From: Actinacidiphila yeochonensis CN732
GTDB taxonomy: Bacteria; Actinomycetota; Actinomycetes; Streptomycetales; Streptomycetaceae
Length of the DNA stretch: 64,000 nt
Assembly (NCBI RefSeq): GCF_000745345.1
Contig: NZ_JQNR01000005.1
Location: forward strand, 930,001-994,000
Reading direction: 5' to 3'
In this document: positions 44,661 through 52,755 of the stretch, in pieces
Numbering within the stretch: the first letter of the stretch is position 1
Layout of the letters: each line of letters begins with the position of its first letter
Position numbers and translations under genes: made by a program
The notes under the pieces: model-generated
The model's input: only the letters and a program-made list of their open reading frames with translations
What the model was told of the DNA's origin: nothing
The model's database searches: none

Positions 44661-46243
44661 GCCCGGTCCGCCACGGAAAAGTGGCTGGAAACGAGCCCGC
44701 CGCCGGCGCCCCGGCGCACACTGCGGCCCCTTCCGCACCACCTCCGGTCGCCGGGGCGCCGGCTGAGCCGTCGGCCGCGCTGCCCGCCGCACCGCTCGCC
44801 CCGCCACCCGACGGCCACCCTGCCGGGGGCCTGTCCGGACGTCCCCCCGCTCCCACCGCCCCCACCGGTCCGGCGCACCACGCCGCCACGGCGCTCACAC
44901 CGCCCTCGGCGGTGTCCCCGTCCCCGGCGGCGGCGGTCGTGCGGATCCCGCCGCTGCCCCGCTCGGCAGCGGTACCCGCGCAGGGCGCTCCCGGCACCGC
45001 GCCCGCCGCGGTACAGCGCCGCCTCGCCTCCTGGGTGTGCGACCTGGCGCTCCTGCACGAGCTCGGCGAGCGGCTGGCCCGCACCTCCGACCTGTCCGAC
45101 GCCCTGCACGAGGTGCTGCGCGCCGGAGCCGACCTGCTCGGTGCCCGCCGGGGCCTGCTGATCCTGGAGCCGGCCGACGGCCTGGGCCCCCACACGAGCG
45201 TCGGACTCGGCCTGGGCCGCAGCGACCTGGGCGCCCTGGAGACCGTCCCCCGGATGGGTGCGGAAACTCCCGGCCACCGGGACCTGCTGCACGAGCCCGG
45301 CCTGGCGCCGCGCCACCGCGAGGTCGCACTCCAGCTCGGGTTGGCCGCCAGCTTCTGCGCGCCCCTCGTGCCGGACACCCGCGCCGCCCTGGGCGCGGCC
45401 GTGTGGTTCTACGACGAACCCGCCGTGCCCTCGGAGCAGCGCTTCCACCTGGTCGACCGCTACCTGCGGCTCGCCGTCGAGCACGTGGCCCGCTGCCTGG
45501 AGCTGGACCGGACCCGCCGGGCCGCCGCCACCCTGGCCGCGGAGCTGCTGCCGCCGCGACTCCCGCGGGTGCCCGGGGTGCGGACCGCGGTACGGCACAC
45601 GGCGGGCCCGCGCGGCGGCGGCGACTGGTACGACGTCCTGCCGCTGCCGGAGGGGGCGTTCGGCCTCGCCGTGGGCGGGGTGACCGGGGCCGGACCGGGC
45701 GCGGTGGCGGCCATGGGACGGCTGCGGGCCTCGCTGCGCGCCTACGCGGTGATGGAGGGCGAGGACCCGGTCGCCGTCCTGTCCGACCTGGAGCTGCTGC
45801 TGCGCACGGCCGAGCCGGCCCGTTCGGCGACGGCTCTGTTCGTGCACGCGGACGCGCTGCCCGGCGGAGGGTGCCGGCTGGCGCTCGCCGGGGCCGGCCA
45901 CTGCCCGCCGCTGTTGGTGGGGGAGCGGCACTGCGAGTTCGTCGAGACCTCGCTCTCGGCACCGCTGAACATGCTCAGCTGCTGGGAGGCGCCCGGCGTG
46001 GAGCTGCGGGTCCAGCCGGGGGAGAGCCTGCTGCTGTTCACCGACGGCCTGCTGCACCGTACGGGTGACCCCGCCGACCAGGCCTTCGCCCGGCTGCGGG
46101 AGGCCGCGGCGGACGCCCCCGCCGCTGTACGGGGGGACCCCGAGCTGCTGGCCGACCACGTGACGCGGACCCTGCTGCCCGACGGCCGCGACCAGGCCGA
46201 CGACCCGGAGGACCTGGTCCTGCTGGCGGCGTGCTTCGACTGA
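44657..46243 (+). CDS. GAF-PP2C (SpoIIE-like) protein lacking a metal-binding Asp
   Basis: Start taken at the GTG at 44657 (MSPVRHGKVAGNEPAAG), which overlaps the stop of a 29-aa leader ORF; 528 aa. A Pro/Ala-rich stretch (to ~115) is followed by a GAF-like domain (~125-290) and a SpoIIE/PP2C domain (~300-528). GGDWYDV (~321-327), LLLFTDGLLHR and DDPEDLVLLAA are present. The metal motif usually read GDVxGHG is VGGVTGAG (~339-346), so an Asp and the His are lost. It may be an inactive, binding-only relative of the phosphatase at 3076-4800. The two RsbW-like ATPases nearby are possible partners. Confidence 0.88.
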   Translation: MSPVRHGKVAGNEPAAGAPAHTAAPSAPPPVAGAPAEPSAALPAAPLAPPPDGHPAGGLSGRPPAPTAPTGPAHHAATALTPPSAVSPSPAAAVVRIPPLPRSAAVPAQGAPGTAPAAVQRRLASWVCDLALLHELGERLARTSDLSDALHEVLRAGADLLGARRGLLILEPADGLGPHTSVGLGLGRSDLGALETVPRMGAETPGHRDLLHEPGLAPRHREVALQLGLAASFCAPLVPDTRAALGAAVWFYDEPAVPSEQRFHLVDRYLRLAVEHVARCLELDRTRRAAATLAAELLPPRLPRVPGVRTAVRHTAGPRGGGDWYDVLPLPEGAFGLAVGGVTGAGPGAVAAMGRLRASLRAYAVMEGEDPVAVLSDLELLLRTAEPARSATALFVHADALPGGGCRLALAGAGHCPPLLVGERHCEFVETSLSAPLNMLSCWEAPGVELRVQPGESLLLFTDGLLHRTGDPADQAFARLREAAADAPAAVRGDPELLADHVTRTLLPDGRDQADDPEDLVLLAACFD

Positions 46244-46274
46244 CGGCGTCGAGGTCCGTCGTACCGCCGTCCGG

Positions 46275-46306
46275 GTGAACCGGAGGCCGGGTGAACCGGA
46301 GGCCGG
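46275..46306. repeat. Tandem duplication of 16 bp
   Basis: GTGAACCGGAGGCCGG twice in a row, in the ~380-base gap between the PP2C-like gene and pepP. A TACGAT at 46590-46595 in the same gap could be the -10 box of pepP. Confidence 0.8.
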
Positions 46307-46625
46307 GACCGGGCGCCGGCCCGGGCGCCCGGCCCCGGCGCGGTCGCGGTCGTGCGGCCGCCGACGTGACTTTGCCCTCCCGCCCGCCGCCGGTTCCAGC
46401 ACCGGCCTGCACCGTGCGGAAGGCCGCCTCCCGTCCCCCGTCCGCCCGGTAACCCCGCGACGTCCGAGTCGTGTTGGAGCCCCGGGCGGCCGGCCGGGGA
46501 GCCGCCGCGGGCCGCCGCGACCGGCCGGGGAGCGGGCCCGGGCGAGGTTCACGGCCACAGTGCCCCCTTCCGCTGACCGTGCTCCCCCATACGATGGGCG
46601 GAGGTTCATTCTGAGGAGGCATGAC

Positions 46626-48149
46626 GTGGCGGAGGCCGAGGTCAGGCAGGACGTCCAGGACGAGAAGGGCACCCCTGAGGGCGTCCAGGACGGCACCCGG
46701 GAGGAGTCCGCCGGCGGTCCCGCCGAGGACAAGCCGGTCAAGCAGCGCAAGAACGGCCTCTACCCCGCCGTCTCCGACGAGCTGGCCGCCGTCATGAAGT
46801 CGGGCTGGGCGGACACCGAGCGGCACGGCCTGGAGCCGATACCGCAGGCCGCGTACGTCGCGTCCCGGCGGGCGGCGCTGTCGGCCCGCTTCCCCGGCGA
46901 GCGCATCGTGGTGCCCGCGGGCACCCTGCGCACCCGCGCCAACGACACGGAGTACCCCTTCCGGGCCGGCACCGAGTACGTCCACCTCACCGGCGACCAG
47001 ACCCAGGACGCGGTCCTGGTCATGGAGCCGCTGGCCGAGGGCGGCCACGCCGCGACCGCCTACCTGCTGCCGCGCTCCAACCGGGAGAACGGCGAGTTCT
47101 GGCTGGACGGCCAGGGCGAGCTGTGGGTCGGCCGGCGCAACAGCCTGGCCGAGGGCGAGCAGCTGCTCGGCATGCCCTGCGTGGACGTCCGCACCGTCGG
47201 CGACGTGCTGCGCGAGGCGACCGGTCCGGTCCGCGTGGTGCGCGGCTACGACGCCGGTGTGGAGGCCGCCCTCCAGGACAAGGTGACCGCCGAGCGGGAC
47301 GCCGAGCTGAAGACGTACCTCGCGGAGCTGCGCCTCATCAAGGACGAGTTCGAGGTCGCCCAGCTGGAGCAGGCGTGCGAGTCCACCGCCCGCGGCTTCG
47401 AGGACGTGGTGCGGGTGCTGGACCGCGCCGAGGCCACCTCGGAGCGCTACATCGAGGGCACCTTCTTCCTGCGCGCCCGGGTGGAGGGCAACGACGTCGG
47501 CTACGGCTCGATCTGCGCCTCCGGCCCGCACGCCACCACGCTGCACTGGGTGCGCAACGACGGCCCGGTCCGCCCCGGCGACCTGCTGCTCCTGGACGCG
47601 GGCGTGGAGACGAACGAGCTCTACACCGCCGACGTCACCCGCACCCTCCCGGTGGACGGCACCTTCACGCCGCTCCAGCGGAAGATCTACGACGCGGTGT
47701 ACGACGCCCAGCAGGCGGGCATCGAGGCGGTCAAGCCCGGCGCCGCCTACCGCGACTTCCACGAGGCCGCCCAGCGGGTGCTGGCGGAGCGGCTGGTGGA
47801 GTGGGGCCTGGTGGAGGGCCCGGTCGAGCGGGTGCTCGAACTCGCCCTCCAGCGCCGCTGGACCCTGCACGGCACCGGCCACATGCTCGGCCTCGACGTC
47901 CACGACTGCGCCCAGGCGCGCACCGAGACGTACGTGGGTTGCACGCTGGAGCCCGGCATGGTGCTGACGGTGGAGCCCGGGCTGTACTTCCAGGCCGACG
48001 ACCTGACGGTGCCGGAGGAGTACCGCGGCATCGGGGTGCGGATCGAGGACGACATCCTGGTCACCGAGAGCGGCAACCGCAACCTCTCCGCGGGGCTGCC
48101 GCGGCGCTCCGACGAGATCGAGGCGTGGATGGCCGGCCTGCGCGGCTGA
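46626..48149 (+). CDS. pepP: Xaa-Pro aminopeptidase (aminopeptidase P)
   Basis: Removes N-terminal residues preceding proline; cytoplasmic, two Mn ions. The GTG at 46626 has GAGGAGG 6-7 bases upstream; 507 aa. After a charged ~45-residue leader come the N-terminal domain (VPAGTLRTRANDTEYPFRAGTEYVHLTGD) and the pita-bread catalytic domain. All five metal ligands are visible: Asp in LLLDAGVE, Asp in ADVTRTLPVDG, His in HGTGHMLGLDVHD, Glu in VEPGLYF, Glu in GVRIEDDILVTE. A fully intact, typical enzyme. Confidence 0.96.
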   Translation: MAEAEVRQDVQDEKGTPEGVQDGTREESAGGPAEDKPVKQRKNGLYPAVSDELAAVMKSGWADTERHGLEPIPQAAYVASRRAALSARFPGERIVVPAGTLRTRANDTEYPFRAGTEYVHLTGDQTQDAVLVMEPLAEGGHAATAYLLPRSNRENGEFWLDGQGELWVGRRNSLAEGEQLLGMPCVDVRTVGDVLREATGPVRVVRGYDAGVEAALQDKVTAERDAELKTYLAELRLIKDEFEVAQLEQACESTARGFEDVVRVLDRAEATSERYIEGTFFLRARVEGNDVGYGSICASGPHATTLHWVRNDGPVRPGDLLLLDAGVETNELYTADVTRTLPVDGTFTPLQRKIYDAVYDAQQAGIEAVKPGAAYRDFHEAAQRVLAERLVEWGLVEGPVERVLELALQRRWTLHGTGHMLGLDVHDCAQARTETYVGCTLEPGMVLTVEPGLYFQADDLTVPEEYRGIGVRIEDDILVTESGNRNLSAGLPRRSDEIEAWMAGLRG

Positions 48150-48353
48150 GCGGCGCCCGAGCCGACGCCTCCCGTCCGGGACGGCGGGCCTCACCAGAGG
48201 CCCGAACGGTCCCGGCCGGGGCTCGGCTGCCCGGCTGGGATCAAGCGGCCCGGCCGGGGAAGAGCGGACGGGCAGCTGCGCGCAGAACGGTCAGCGGCAG
48301 GCCAGGGACGGTCAGGTCCGGTCGGAATTCGGTCGGGATACCGTCGGGGACGG

Positions 48354-48797
48354 TCAGGACGCCTTCAGCAGGGCGTCCTCCCGCCACTTCAGCACTTTGT
48401 CGAAGGACACGACCGTGCCGTGGCCGGGGCGGTCGTGGAAGTGGACGTGGTCGACGAGGGCCTCGATCAGGAAGAGCCCTCGTCCGTGTTCGGCGTGCGG
48501 GCCGCGCATGGCGAGCGGGCGGCCGGTGCCCCGGAAGGGGTCGCGCGGCAGGCCCGGGCCGGAGTCGGCCACCTCGATACGGCAGCGGTCGCCCTCGATC
48601 CGGGCGGTGACGCTGTAACCGCTGGCGGTGCCGGCGTGCTCGACGGCGTTGGCGCAGGCCTCGGTGAGGGCGACCGAGAGGTCGAAGGAGATGTCGGGGT
48701 CCACCCCGGCGGTCTCCATCGTTCCCAGCAGCAGCCTTCGGGCCAACGGAACGCTCGCAGCCTCGCGCCGCAAATGGAGTGACCACCAGATGCTCAT
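48354..48797 (-). CDS. RsbW-like ATP-binding regulatory protein
   Basis: 147 aa from the ATG at 48797, with AGGAGG 7 bases upstream. GHKL ATPase motifs: LSVALTEACANAVEHAG (N-box, ~41-57), IEVADSGPGLP (G1) and HGRGLFLIEALVDHV (G2). Such small ATPases in Streptomyces act as anti-sigma factors or kinases of anti-anti-sigma proteins. Compared with the ATPase at 40061-40663 it is compact, with no insert. It is convergent with pepP. Confidence 0.9.
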   Translation of the reverse strand: MSIWWSLHLRREAASVPLARRLLLGTMETAGVDPDISFDLSVALTEACANAVEHAGTASGYSVTARIEGDRCRIEVADSGPGLPRDPFRGTGRPLAMRGPHAEHGRGLFLIEALVDHVHFHDRPGHGTVVSFDKVLKWREDALLKAS

Positions 48798-48950
48798 GCT
48801 CCAGCCTCCTGGCTGCGGCTCGACATACGGTTACGTATTGCCGCGAATGGCAGTGCGTAAGCGTGGCGTTGACGTGATGCCGCTCATTCGGCGGATGCGT
48901 CGATGCGGTGGGCCGGTGTAAGCGGCAGAACGTGCCCCGTTCAGCCCCCT

Positions 48951-49035
48951 CCATGCCCTCCCCGTGCCCTCTCCGTGCCCTCGGCGTGCCCTCCATACGC
49001 CGTCCGTGCCCCTTCGGCATGCCGTCCGTGCCCCG
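48951..49035. repeat. Degenerate GTGCCCTCC-type tandem repeats
   Basis: Units of 10-11 bp (CCGTGCCCTCT, CGGCGTGCCCT and similar) in a ~560-base gap (48798-49358) with no supported gene. Confidence 0.7.
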
Positions 49036-49123
49036 GCACGCCCTTGACGCGTACTCGGAACGCCTCCCAGGCTGTCCGCAGCCGGCTTGGCCGAGCACCC
49101 CACCAGGTGCTTCCCCTGCCCGT

Positions 49124-49186
49124 CGGCCGATGGCCACGGCTGTCCGGCCGATGACCACGGCCGTCCGGCCGACTGCCACGCCCCGG
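49124..49186. repeat. Three 21-bp tandem repeats
   Basis: CGGCCGATGGCCACGGCTGT and two diverged copies in the same gene-free gap before the membrane protein at 49359. Confidence 0.85.
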
Positions 49187-49358
49187 CGGCCGGCTGCCCG
49201 CGCCTCTCCAGCCGGCTGCCGCGCCCGGTGGCCCGGCCGTCCCAGAACGCCACCGGCCGCCCCGAGACACCGCCCAGCCGCACCGCCTGCCCCAGGTCGC
49301 TCCGCCGCCCCAGGGTGGCCGAAACCCGGCGTTCGCCCGGATTTCCGGCAGTGAGAGG

Positions 49359-50330
49359 ATGACGGTCGTCATGTCTGCGCCCCGCCGCACCGGCCGCCCC
49401 GGTCCGCTCGGCCGCGGCCGGCCGGGGACCGCCCGCCGGACCGGCCGGGCCGTACTGCGTGCGCCCGGGGAGCGGCCGGTGCGGGCCGGTGCCGGAATGC
49501 GGCTGCTGCGCGCCGCTGTCTTCGCCGCGGTCTGCGTGCTGCTGGCCGCCGCGGGCCACACTCTGGCGTCCGGCCGTACCGTGCCCGTGCTGTCACTGCT
49601 GCTGGGCTGGGGCGCGCTGTTCGCGTTCACCGCGCCGCTGGCCGGCCGCGAACGGCGGCTGCCCGGGATCGCGGGGCTGCTCGCGGGCGGGCAACTCGCC
49701 CTGCACGTGGTGTTCAGCACCGGCCAGATGTGCTCGGCGGTGGCCTCCTCTCCGCAACGGGGGTCGGCGGACGCGCTGGTGGCCGTGGCCGCCCGGCTGG
49801 TGTGCGGCGGCAAGGCCGCCCCGCTCACCCCCGCGGCGGCCCGGCAGCTCCTCGCGCAGGCCGGGCTGTCGCCCTCCGCGGCGATCGCCGGCCATGCGGG
49901 AATCTCGGGAGCGGCGGGAACGGCCGGAACAGCGGGCATGGCGGGCATGGCGATGCCCGGCGGGCACCCCGGCGGCACGCTGCCCCCGGTCTCCTCCTCG
50001 GTCTCCATGCTGCTGGCGATGTGCTCGCCGGCGATGCTGGTGGGCCACCTGCTGGCCGCGGTGGCGGCCGGATGGCTGCTGCGGCGCGGTGAGGCGGCGC
50101 TGTGGCGGCTGGTCGGGCTCTCGGTGCGCGGCGCCGCCGGGCTGGGCGCGCTGACGCCCGCCGCGGCGCTGCGCGCGTACGCGCTGCTGGCCGCGCTGAC
50201 CGCGGCCGGGACGCCGGGGCCGCGGCGGCGGCCGCGCGCCTGCCGTCCGGTCCCGGCCCGGCACCGGACGGTCTGGCTGCGGCACTGCCTGGCCCGGCGG
50301 GGGCCGCCCGCCCTGGTGCTCGCGGCCTGA
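49359..50330 (+). CDS. Polytopic membrane protein with Met/His-rich loop, next to copper genes
   Basis: Start at the ATG at 49359 or 49371; both are weakly supported by GAGAGG. The 323-aa product has a basic Arg-rich N-terminus, then about five or six membrane helices (LLRAAVFAAVCVLLAAAGHTLASG, VPVLSLLLGWGALFAFTAPLAG, GIAGLLAGGQLALHVVFSTGQM). A loop at about residues 195-212 reads AGMAGMAMPGGHPGG, rich in Met and His, and a later helix carries MLLAMCSPAMLVGHLLA. Met/His clusters of this kind are typical of proteins that handle copper outside the membrane. It directly precedes the YcnI-Sco-PCuAC-CopCD-DtpA genes. I infer a copper-related role; no family is recognised. Confidence 0.75.
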   Translation: MTVVMSAPRRTGRPGPLGRGRPGTARRTGRAVLRAPGERPVRAGAGMRLLRAAVFAAVCVLLAAAGHTLASGRTVPVLSLLLGWGALFAFTAPLAGRERRLPGIAGLLAGGQLALHVVFSTGQMCSAVASSPQRGSADALVAVAARLVCGGKAAPLTPAAARQLLAQAGLSPSAAIAGHAGISGAAGTAGTAGMAGMAMPGGHPGGTLPPVSSSVSMLLAMCSPAMLVGHLLAAVAAGWLLRRGEAALWRLVGLSVRGAAGLGALTPAAALRAYALLAALTAAGTPGPRRRPRACRPVPARHRTVWLRHCLARRGPPALVLAA

Positions 50331-50630
50331 CGCGGCGTCGGCCCCGGTGGGGGGTGCGGCGGACCGCTCGGGCCGCCCGGCCGTCGTCCGGCCGCACGTG
50401 CCCGGCATATCCAGGTCCCTAAGTGCCCGCTTTCTTCCGATACTCCGCTTTTCGTCCTGCGGTCTGCCCTCCCAGGAGGGCCGAGTCGCGGCGAAACGCG
50501 GCCCCCGGGTGCGTCAGGGACGGCGGGCAGCCATGCGCGTGCCGTGGGCGGCGGGCGACCGTGCCGCACGCCCCGCGCCCACGCGCGTCCACCGTCAACG
50601 CACCACTTCACCGTGGAGACAACTCCTGCC

Positions 50631-51410
50631 ATGAGCAGTTCCCGTATGCGCCGCCGCGCGGCCGCCGTCGCCGCGCTCGCCGGCACCGCCGTCGTCCTGG
50701 CCGCCGTTCCCGCGTTCGCGCACGTCACCGTGCAGCCGGACGCGGCGGCCAAGGGCAGCTACGCCACCGTCAGCTTCAAGGTGCCCTGCGAGGAGGACGA
50801 CGCCTCGACGGTCAAGCTGGAGGTGGCCCTCCCGACCGACCACCCGATCGCCTCGGTGTCGATCCAGCCGGTGCCGGGCTGGACCGCCAAGGTGGCCACG
50901 ACCAAGCTGGCCAAGCCGTTGACGACCGACGACGGGACCGTGGACACGGCGGTGTCCACGATCACCTGGACCGGGGGGAAGATCGCCCCCGGGCAGTTCC
51001 AGCAGTTCCCGGTCTCCCTCGGCCCGCTGCCCGACGACGCCTCGTCGCTGGCCTTCAAGGCGCTCCAGACCTACAGCAACGGCGACGTCGTGCGCTGGAT
51101 CGAGGTGCCGCAGAGCGGGCAGCCCGAACCGCAGAACCCCGCGCCCGTGCTGCGGCTCACCGCCGCCTCCGGTGACTCGGCCGACGCCGCCGCGACCCCG
51201 TCGGCCACCGGCAGCCCGGCCGCCGCCCCCGCTGACGACTCCGGCACCAAGGCGTCGGCCGCGGGCTCCGACGGCACCGACGGCACCGCCCGCGCCCTCG
51301 GCATCGCGGGCATCGTCGTCGGCGCCGCGGGCGTGGCCTTCGGCGTCCTCGCCGGCCGGCGGCGGGGACCGGACGACCGGCCGGCCGGCACCTCCTCGTC
51401 CTCCTCCTGA
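50631..51410 (+). CDS. YcnI-like (DUF1775) copper-binding protein
   Basis: 259 aa: Sec signal (residues 1-31) cleaved before HVTVQPDAAAKGSYATVSFKVPC, so the mature N-terminus is His. In YcnI proteins that His binds copper together with the conserved Trp region (PVPGWTAKVAT, ~82-92). A Ser/Ala/Asp linker and a C-terminal membrane helix (GIAGIVVGAAGVAFGVLAG) anchor it to the outside of the membrane. It is first of the extracytoplasmic copper genes. The ATG at 50631 lacks a well-spaced site. The preceding 300 bases hold no supported gene. A terminator follows. Confidence 0.93.
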   Translation: MSSSRMRRRAAAVAALAGTAVVLAAVPAFAHVTVQPDAAAKGSYATVSFKVPCEEDDASTVKLEVALPTDHPIASVSIQPVPGWTAKVATTKLAKPLTTDDGTVDTAVSTITWTGGKIAPGQFQQFPVSLGPLPDDASSLAFKALQTYSNGDVVRWIEVPQSGQPEPQNPAPVLRLTAASGDSADAAATPSATGSPAAAPADDSGTKASAAGSDGTDGTARALGIAGIVVGAAGVAFGVLAGRRRGPDDRPAGTSSSSS

Positions 51411-51419
51411 CGGACGGCC

Positions 51420-51454
51420 GGGCCGGGCTCCGCCTCCGAGGCGGAGCCCGGCCC
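51420..51454 (+). terminator. Terminator after the YcnI-like gene
   Basis: Perfect 17-bp arms (51420-51436 with 51438-51454) almost without loop. It suggests that sco onwards has its own promoter. Confidence 0.75.
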
Positions 51455-51458
51455 CGCG

Positions 51459-51507
51459 CCGCCGGACCCGAACGGCCGCCCGCTCCGCCGGACCCGAACG
51501 GCCGCCC
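51459..51507. repeat. Perfect 23-bp direct repeat
   Basis: Copies at 51459-51481 and 51485-51507, 26-base period, between the terminator and the sco start; they could be paired regulator sites. Confidence 0.75.
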
Positions 51508-51573
51508 CGTACCGCCTCCCGCCACCGCCCTCCCGCCACACCAGCCCCGAGCACCCCGCGAACAGGAACCCGC

Positions 51574-52236
51574 ATGCGTACCACCGCCAAACTCGGCGCC
51601 GCCGCCCTGGCCGCCGCCACCGCCCTCGTCCTCACCGCCTGCGGAGGCTCGACCGGCAGCGGTTCCGCGGCCCCGGCCGCCTCGGTCTCCGTCGACGGCC
51701 AGGACTCGGCGCAGGGCACCGTCCTGGACACGCCGTTCACCAAGCCGGACCTCGTCCTGACCGACAACCACGGCAAGCCCTTCGACCTGACGCGGCAGAC
51801 CGCGGGCAAGCCGATGCTGCTCTACTTCGGCTACACCCACTGCCCGGACGTGTGCCCGACCACCATGAGCGACATCGCGCTGGCCAAGTCGAAGCTCCCG
51901 AAGGCCGAGCAGGACGAGCTGCGGGTGGTCTTCGTCAGCTCCGACCCGGTGCGGGACACCCCGGCCCGGCTCAACGCCTGGCTGGGCGCCATGGACAAGA
52001 GCTTCATCGGCCTGACCGGCACGTTCTCCACCATCCAGGCCGCCGCCCGGTCGGTGGGGGTGGGGATCTCGGCGCCCGTCAAGGAGAAGGACGGCTCCTA
52101 CACCGTCGACCACGGCGCCGAGGTGCTGGGCTTCTGGCCCAAGGACGACAAGGCGCACGTGCTGTTCATGTCGGGCACCACCGCGGCGGACTTCGGGCAC
52201 ACCCTGCCGAAGATCATCCGGAGCCAGAACCCGTGA
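51574..52236 (+). CDS. sco: Sco (SCO1/SenC) copper chaperone lipoprotein
   Basis: Delivers copper to extracytoplasmic cuproenzymes, classically the CuA site of cytochrome oxidase. 220 aa with lipobox LTAC. The thioredoxin fold has the copper-binding GYTHCPDVCPTTM (CxxxC, ~90-102) and the third ligand His in YTVDHGAEVLGFWP. Start at the ATG at 51574 with AGGAA. Its TGA overlaps the GTG of the next gene by 3 bases, so translation is coupled. In Streptomyces lividans the equivalent Sco is part of copper-dependent development with ECuC and DtpA. Confidence 0.95.
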   Translation: MRTTAKLGAAALAAATALVLTACGGSTGSGSAAPAASVSVDGQDSAQGTVLDTPFTKPDLVLTDNHGKPFDLTRQTAGKPMLLYFGYTHCPDVCPTTMSDIALAKSKLPKAEQDELRVVFVSSDPVRDTPARLNAWLGAMDKSFIGLTGTFSTIQAAARSVGVGISAPVKEKDGSYTVDHGAEVLGFWPKDDKAHVLFMSGTTAADFGHTLPKIIRSQNP

Positions 52237-52748
52237 GGCGGCCCGCCCGGCCCACCCGGCTCAGCGCCGCCGCGCTGGTGGCGCTGGCCGTCGCCGCCAC
52301 CGGTACCGGCTTCGCGCTCACCGGCTGCTCCTCCCCCGCCGGGGGCGGCTCCGCCGACGCCAAGGCGGCCGCCCCGGCCCACCTCACCGTGACCGGCGGC
52401 TACGTGCCGCGCCCGCTGCTCACCGACACGGCCGCGGCGTACTTCACCGTCACCAACTCCGGCGGCACCGCGGCCCGGCTGACCTCCGTCTCCACCCCGC
52501 TGGCCGCGCACGCCACCCTCAACACCACCACCGGCGCCACCATGACCCAGGTCGAGTCGCTGACGGTTCCCGCCGGCGGCCGGCTCACCCTGGCCACCGG
52601 AGGCGACCACGTGATGCTGGAGGACCTGTCCCGGAGGCCCGCCGTCGGCGACAAGGTCACCCTCACCCTGCGCTTCGACCACGCCACGCCCGCCACGGTG
52701 ACGATCACCGTGCCGGTGCGCCCCACGACGTACGTCCCAGGGAGCTGA
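52233..52748 (+). CDS. ecuC: PCu(A)C copper chaperone lipoprotein (ECuC-like)
   Basis: 171 aa from the GTG at 52233. Lipobox ALTGC near residue 31. The copper site follows the PCu(A)C pattern: His-x10-Met (HATLNTTTGATM, ~93-104) and later HVM in GGDHVMLEDL. It hands Cu(I) to Sco-type proteins outside the membrane. It overlaps the sco stop (GTGA) and precedes the CopC-CopD gene by 7 bases, so one transcript is likely. The symbol follows the S. lividans name for the same gene order. Confidence 0.93.
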   Translation: MRRPARPTRLSAAALVALAVAATGTGFALTGCSSPAGGGSADAKAAAPAHLTVTGGYVPRPLLTDTAAAYFTVTNSGGTAARLTSVSTPLAAHATLNTTTGATMTQVESLTVPAGGRLTLATGGDHVMLEDLSRRPAVGDKVTLTLRFDHATPATVTITVPVRPTTYVPGS

Positions 52749-52755
52749 GCGGCCG

